From Clostridium sp. CS001 (GTDB lineage: Bacteria; Bacillota; Clostridia; Clostridiales; Clostridiaceae), in assembly GCF_020443565.1 (NCBI RefSeq), contig NZ_JAIZZN010000004.1, positions 124,001 through 188,000 on the forward strand: 64,000 nt of DNA, in the 5' to 3' direction. Positions within the stretch are counted from its first letter, which is position 1. Every line of letters starts with the position of its first letter. The notes beneath the pieces were generated by a model. It had not been told where the DNA came from. It worked only from the letters and a program-made list of their open reading frames with translations, and did not search any database. Made by a program: the position numbers and the translations under genes. Positions 62,346 to 64,000 of this stretch are shown one piece after another.

Positions 62346-63380
62346 GTGATAAATATAGATATTTATAATAATAAGAAATTTGCGGATGCAGTATTTGAAG
62401 GTGGTGGTGTTAAAGGAATTGGTCTTGTAGGTGCATTAAAAAGCTTTGAAGATAATGGCTACTGCTGGAGAAATCTTTCAGGAACCTCTGCCGGTTCTAT
62501 TGTAGCTGCACTTGTGGCAGTTGGCTTGTCAGCTGAAGAGATAAAAAAATTAATGCTAAAGCTAGATTATAACAAGATTGCTGATAAAAATCATTTTAGC
62601 ATACCTATAATTTCTACTACTTTCAATCTACTTTTTAAGAAAGGTATTTTTAAAGGTGACTATTTAAAAAACTGGATTGATGAGGTTTTATCTAATAAAC
62701 TTAAATTCACAAATAAAAAAAAGGTAACTTTCGGAGATTTGATTATTCCAGGGGAAACAGGTACTCTTCTAAATGATAATAAATATAAAAGAAAATATAA
62801 ACTCCATATTATTGCAACAGATATTAGCCTAGGAAAGATGCTGATACTTCCAGAAGACATTGCAGAATATGGCATAAGTCCAGATGAACTTGAAGTGAGC
62901 TTAGCTATAAGAATGAGCATATCTATCCCCTACTTCTTCCAACCTGTAAATTTGAATAATACAATTACAAATAAAAAGTCTTTCATTGTAGATGGCGGTG
63001 TTTTAAGTAATTACCCGGTTTGGATTTTCGATGTAAATGGGATTCCTCGCTTCCCAACCATTGGTTTTAAACTTGGTGCAGGTAAAGAACTAAGGCAGCA
63101 TAAGATTACAAACACCTTAAACTTTACAAAATCAATTATTGAAACAATGTTAGAAGCTCAGGATGATGTTCATATTAAAGAAATGGATTATTTACGAACT
63201 GTAAAAATCGATACTCTCAATATTAAAACTACAGATTTTAATATTAAGAGTAAAAGTATTATTGATTTGTATAATTCCGGTGAAGCCTGTGGTAAGGAAT
63301 TCCTTAAAAACTTTGAGATAAATTATAAAAGACATAAACTTCTCAGAATTATCCCCTTAAATAGTCATATAATTCCCTAA
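62346..63380 (+). CDS. Patatin-like phospholipase
   Basis: This 344-residue protein has the patatin fold of the RssA/ExoU-like group. The oxyanion hole is EGGGVKGIGLVGAL (about 18-31), the nucleophile Ser is in GTSAGSIV (G-x-S-x-G) and the catalytic Asp is in VDGGVLSN. It should hydrolyse acyl chains of lipids in the cytoplasm or at the membrane. The start is unclear: the GTG at 62346 has no good site before it, while AGAGGTGAT around it would better suit an unusual ATA or ATT start about seven bases further on. No signal peptide is present. Confidence 0.85.
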   Translation: MINIDIYNNKKFADAVFEGGGVKGIGLVGALKSFEDNGYCWRNLSGTSAGSIVAALVAVGLSAEEIKKLMLKLDYNKIADKNHFSIPIISTTFNLLFKKGIFKGDYLKNWIDEVLSNKLKFTNKKKVTFGDLIIPGETGTLLNDNKYKRKYKLHIIATDISLGKMLILPEDIAEYGISPDELEVSLAIRMSISIPYFFQPVNLNNTITNKKSFIVDGGVLSNYPVWIFDVNGIPRFPTIGFKLGAGKELRQHKITNTLNFTKSIIETMLEAQDDVHIKEMDYLRTVKIDTLNIKTTDFNIKSKSIIDLYNSGEACGKEFLKNFEINYKRHKLLRIIPLNSHIIP

Positions 63381-63425
63381 TTTTTAGTATCTAATAAATA
63401 AACTAGCAAAACTTGTTGTTATTTG

Positions 63426-63448
63426 TTATATAATAATGTATTATATAA
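63426..63448. repeat. AT-rich 10-bp inverted repeat
   Basis: TTATATAATA and TATTATATAA are perfect complements around ATG. It lies between the patatin-like gene and the sensor gene and may be an operator or only an AT-rich promoter artefact. Confidence 0.35.
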
Positions 63449-63537
63449 TTATGTATGTTACAATAATTAGCATTTCTTACAAAAGAGTTATTACAACAAT
63501 TTATTGTTAATTTATAATACATGAGGGATGATTATCT

Positions 63538-64000
63538 ATGAAAAATAAAAAGTTAAAATATATTGTTCCTAGTTTTTTTATTTTAATTTTGATATATACA
63601 GGTATATATCTTCTTTATGAAAACCATAAAAAAATTAATATTGCTGAAACAGAAATTATGTTAGAGAAAACATCAAATAACTACTTAGTGTTATTCCAAT
63701 CAGAGATGAATTTAGTAAAAACATTTATAGAAACCACAGGAGACCTTATTTTAACATCAACTAACTTATCAAGTGATGAATTAAATACTAATGTATCAGC
63801 TCAAATCAAACTTACCTTTAATAAGATTATTAATAAATCTATATCACTTCAAAATCTTTATTATATTGATAATAAAACTGGCAATGGAATAGACCACTCC
63901 GGAGTTATTAATTTAGGGGATAAAAAAGCTGATTTAAGAACTCGCACTTGGTATACTAAAGCTTCCGCTTCATTTTCTCCTATAGTAACAGAAGTTTATA
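63538..64000 (+). CDS. Cache-domain membrane sensor, 5' part
   Basis: About 154 codons are visible before the window ends. A membrane segment (about 8-28, IVPSFFILILIYTGIYLLY) is followed by a helical linker and an extracellular Cache domain. The block LRTRTWYTKA is a dCache ligand-pocket motif like the one in the chemoreceptor at 37537-39573. The output domain (kinase, diguanylate cyclase or methyl-accepting) is outside the window. The start has a GAGGG site. Confidence 0.75.
   Translation, partial: MKNKKLKYIVPSFFILILIYTGIYLLYENHKKINIAETEIMLEKTSNNYLVLFQSEMNLVKTFIETTGDLILTSTNLSSDELNTNVSAQIKLTFNKIINKSISLQNLYYIDNKTGNGIDHSGVINLGDKKADLRTRTWYTKASASFSPIVTEVY

Noticed and set aside
1-64000. Mobile elements, CRISPR arrays, rRNA and tRNA genes
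   Set aside because: I looked for transposase motifs, regularly spaced repeats, rRNA-like blocks and tRNA TTCRA/CCA ends and saw none that hold up by eye. A tRNAscan and Rfam search would settle this.

Overview
The window is AT-rich DNA (roughly 30% G+C by eye) from a spore-forming, anaerobic Firmicute, most probably a Clostridium or close relative. The support is the gene content: CotS-type spore coat kinases, CwlD, indolepyruvate:ferredoxin oxidoreductase, phosphate butyryltransferase, old-yellow-enzyme reductases with iron-sulfur clusters, MutS2 and general stress protein L25. Strong purine-rich ribosome binding sites and frequent TTG/GTG starts also fit. I cannot name the species. I see no IS element, CRISPR array, rRNA or tRNA.

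Positions 1-16532 (all minus) form one long surface-glycan operon. A membrane-bound CapD/PglF-type dehydratase and WbpA/WbpB/acyltransferase-type genes come first. A complete-looking legionaminic acid set follows: legF, legI, legG, an acetyltransferase, ptmE, legB and legC. Then come an unassigned GT-B transferase, a GT4 transferase, a FemAB/GNAT-like protein and the start of a deacetylase-like protein cut by the window edge. Positions 16838-22302 hold an exported glucosaminidase, galU, a TPR protein and phosphoglucomutase, so sugar-nucleotide supply sits next to glycan assembly.

Positions 22538-37386 are core metabolism and housekeeping: L25/Ctc, a PLP amino-acid decarboxylase, an unknown protein behind a perfect dyad, ptb-iorA-iorB, glnA, and a U32 peptidase-mutS2-DUF523-FMN oxidase operon. 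Positions 37537-44618 hold an intact chemoreceptor, a ten-repeat WG protein, a second chemoreceptor broken by an out-of-frame deletion, a DUF4349 lipoprotein and a small acidic protein. Positions 44782-50400 form a spore-coat/glycan locus: two CotS-like kinases, a GT4 transferase, a UDP-glucuronate epimerase-like enzyme and UDP-glucose dehydrogenase.

Positions 50735-58829 hold an NhaC-type antiporter, an acetate-transporter-like protein and two iron-sulfur flavin reductases around an AraC regulator. The first reductase has the HGDR active-site signature (Asp166/Arg167) that I remember for the gut bilirubin reductase BilR. This is the most notable call in the window. The rest holds a cold-shock protein, a small membrane protein, CwlD with a nearby deacetylase, a small unknown protein, a patatin-like lipase and the start of a Cache-domain sensor.
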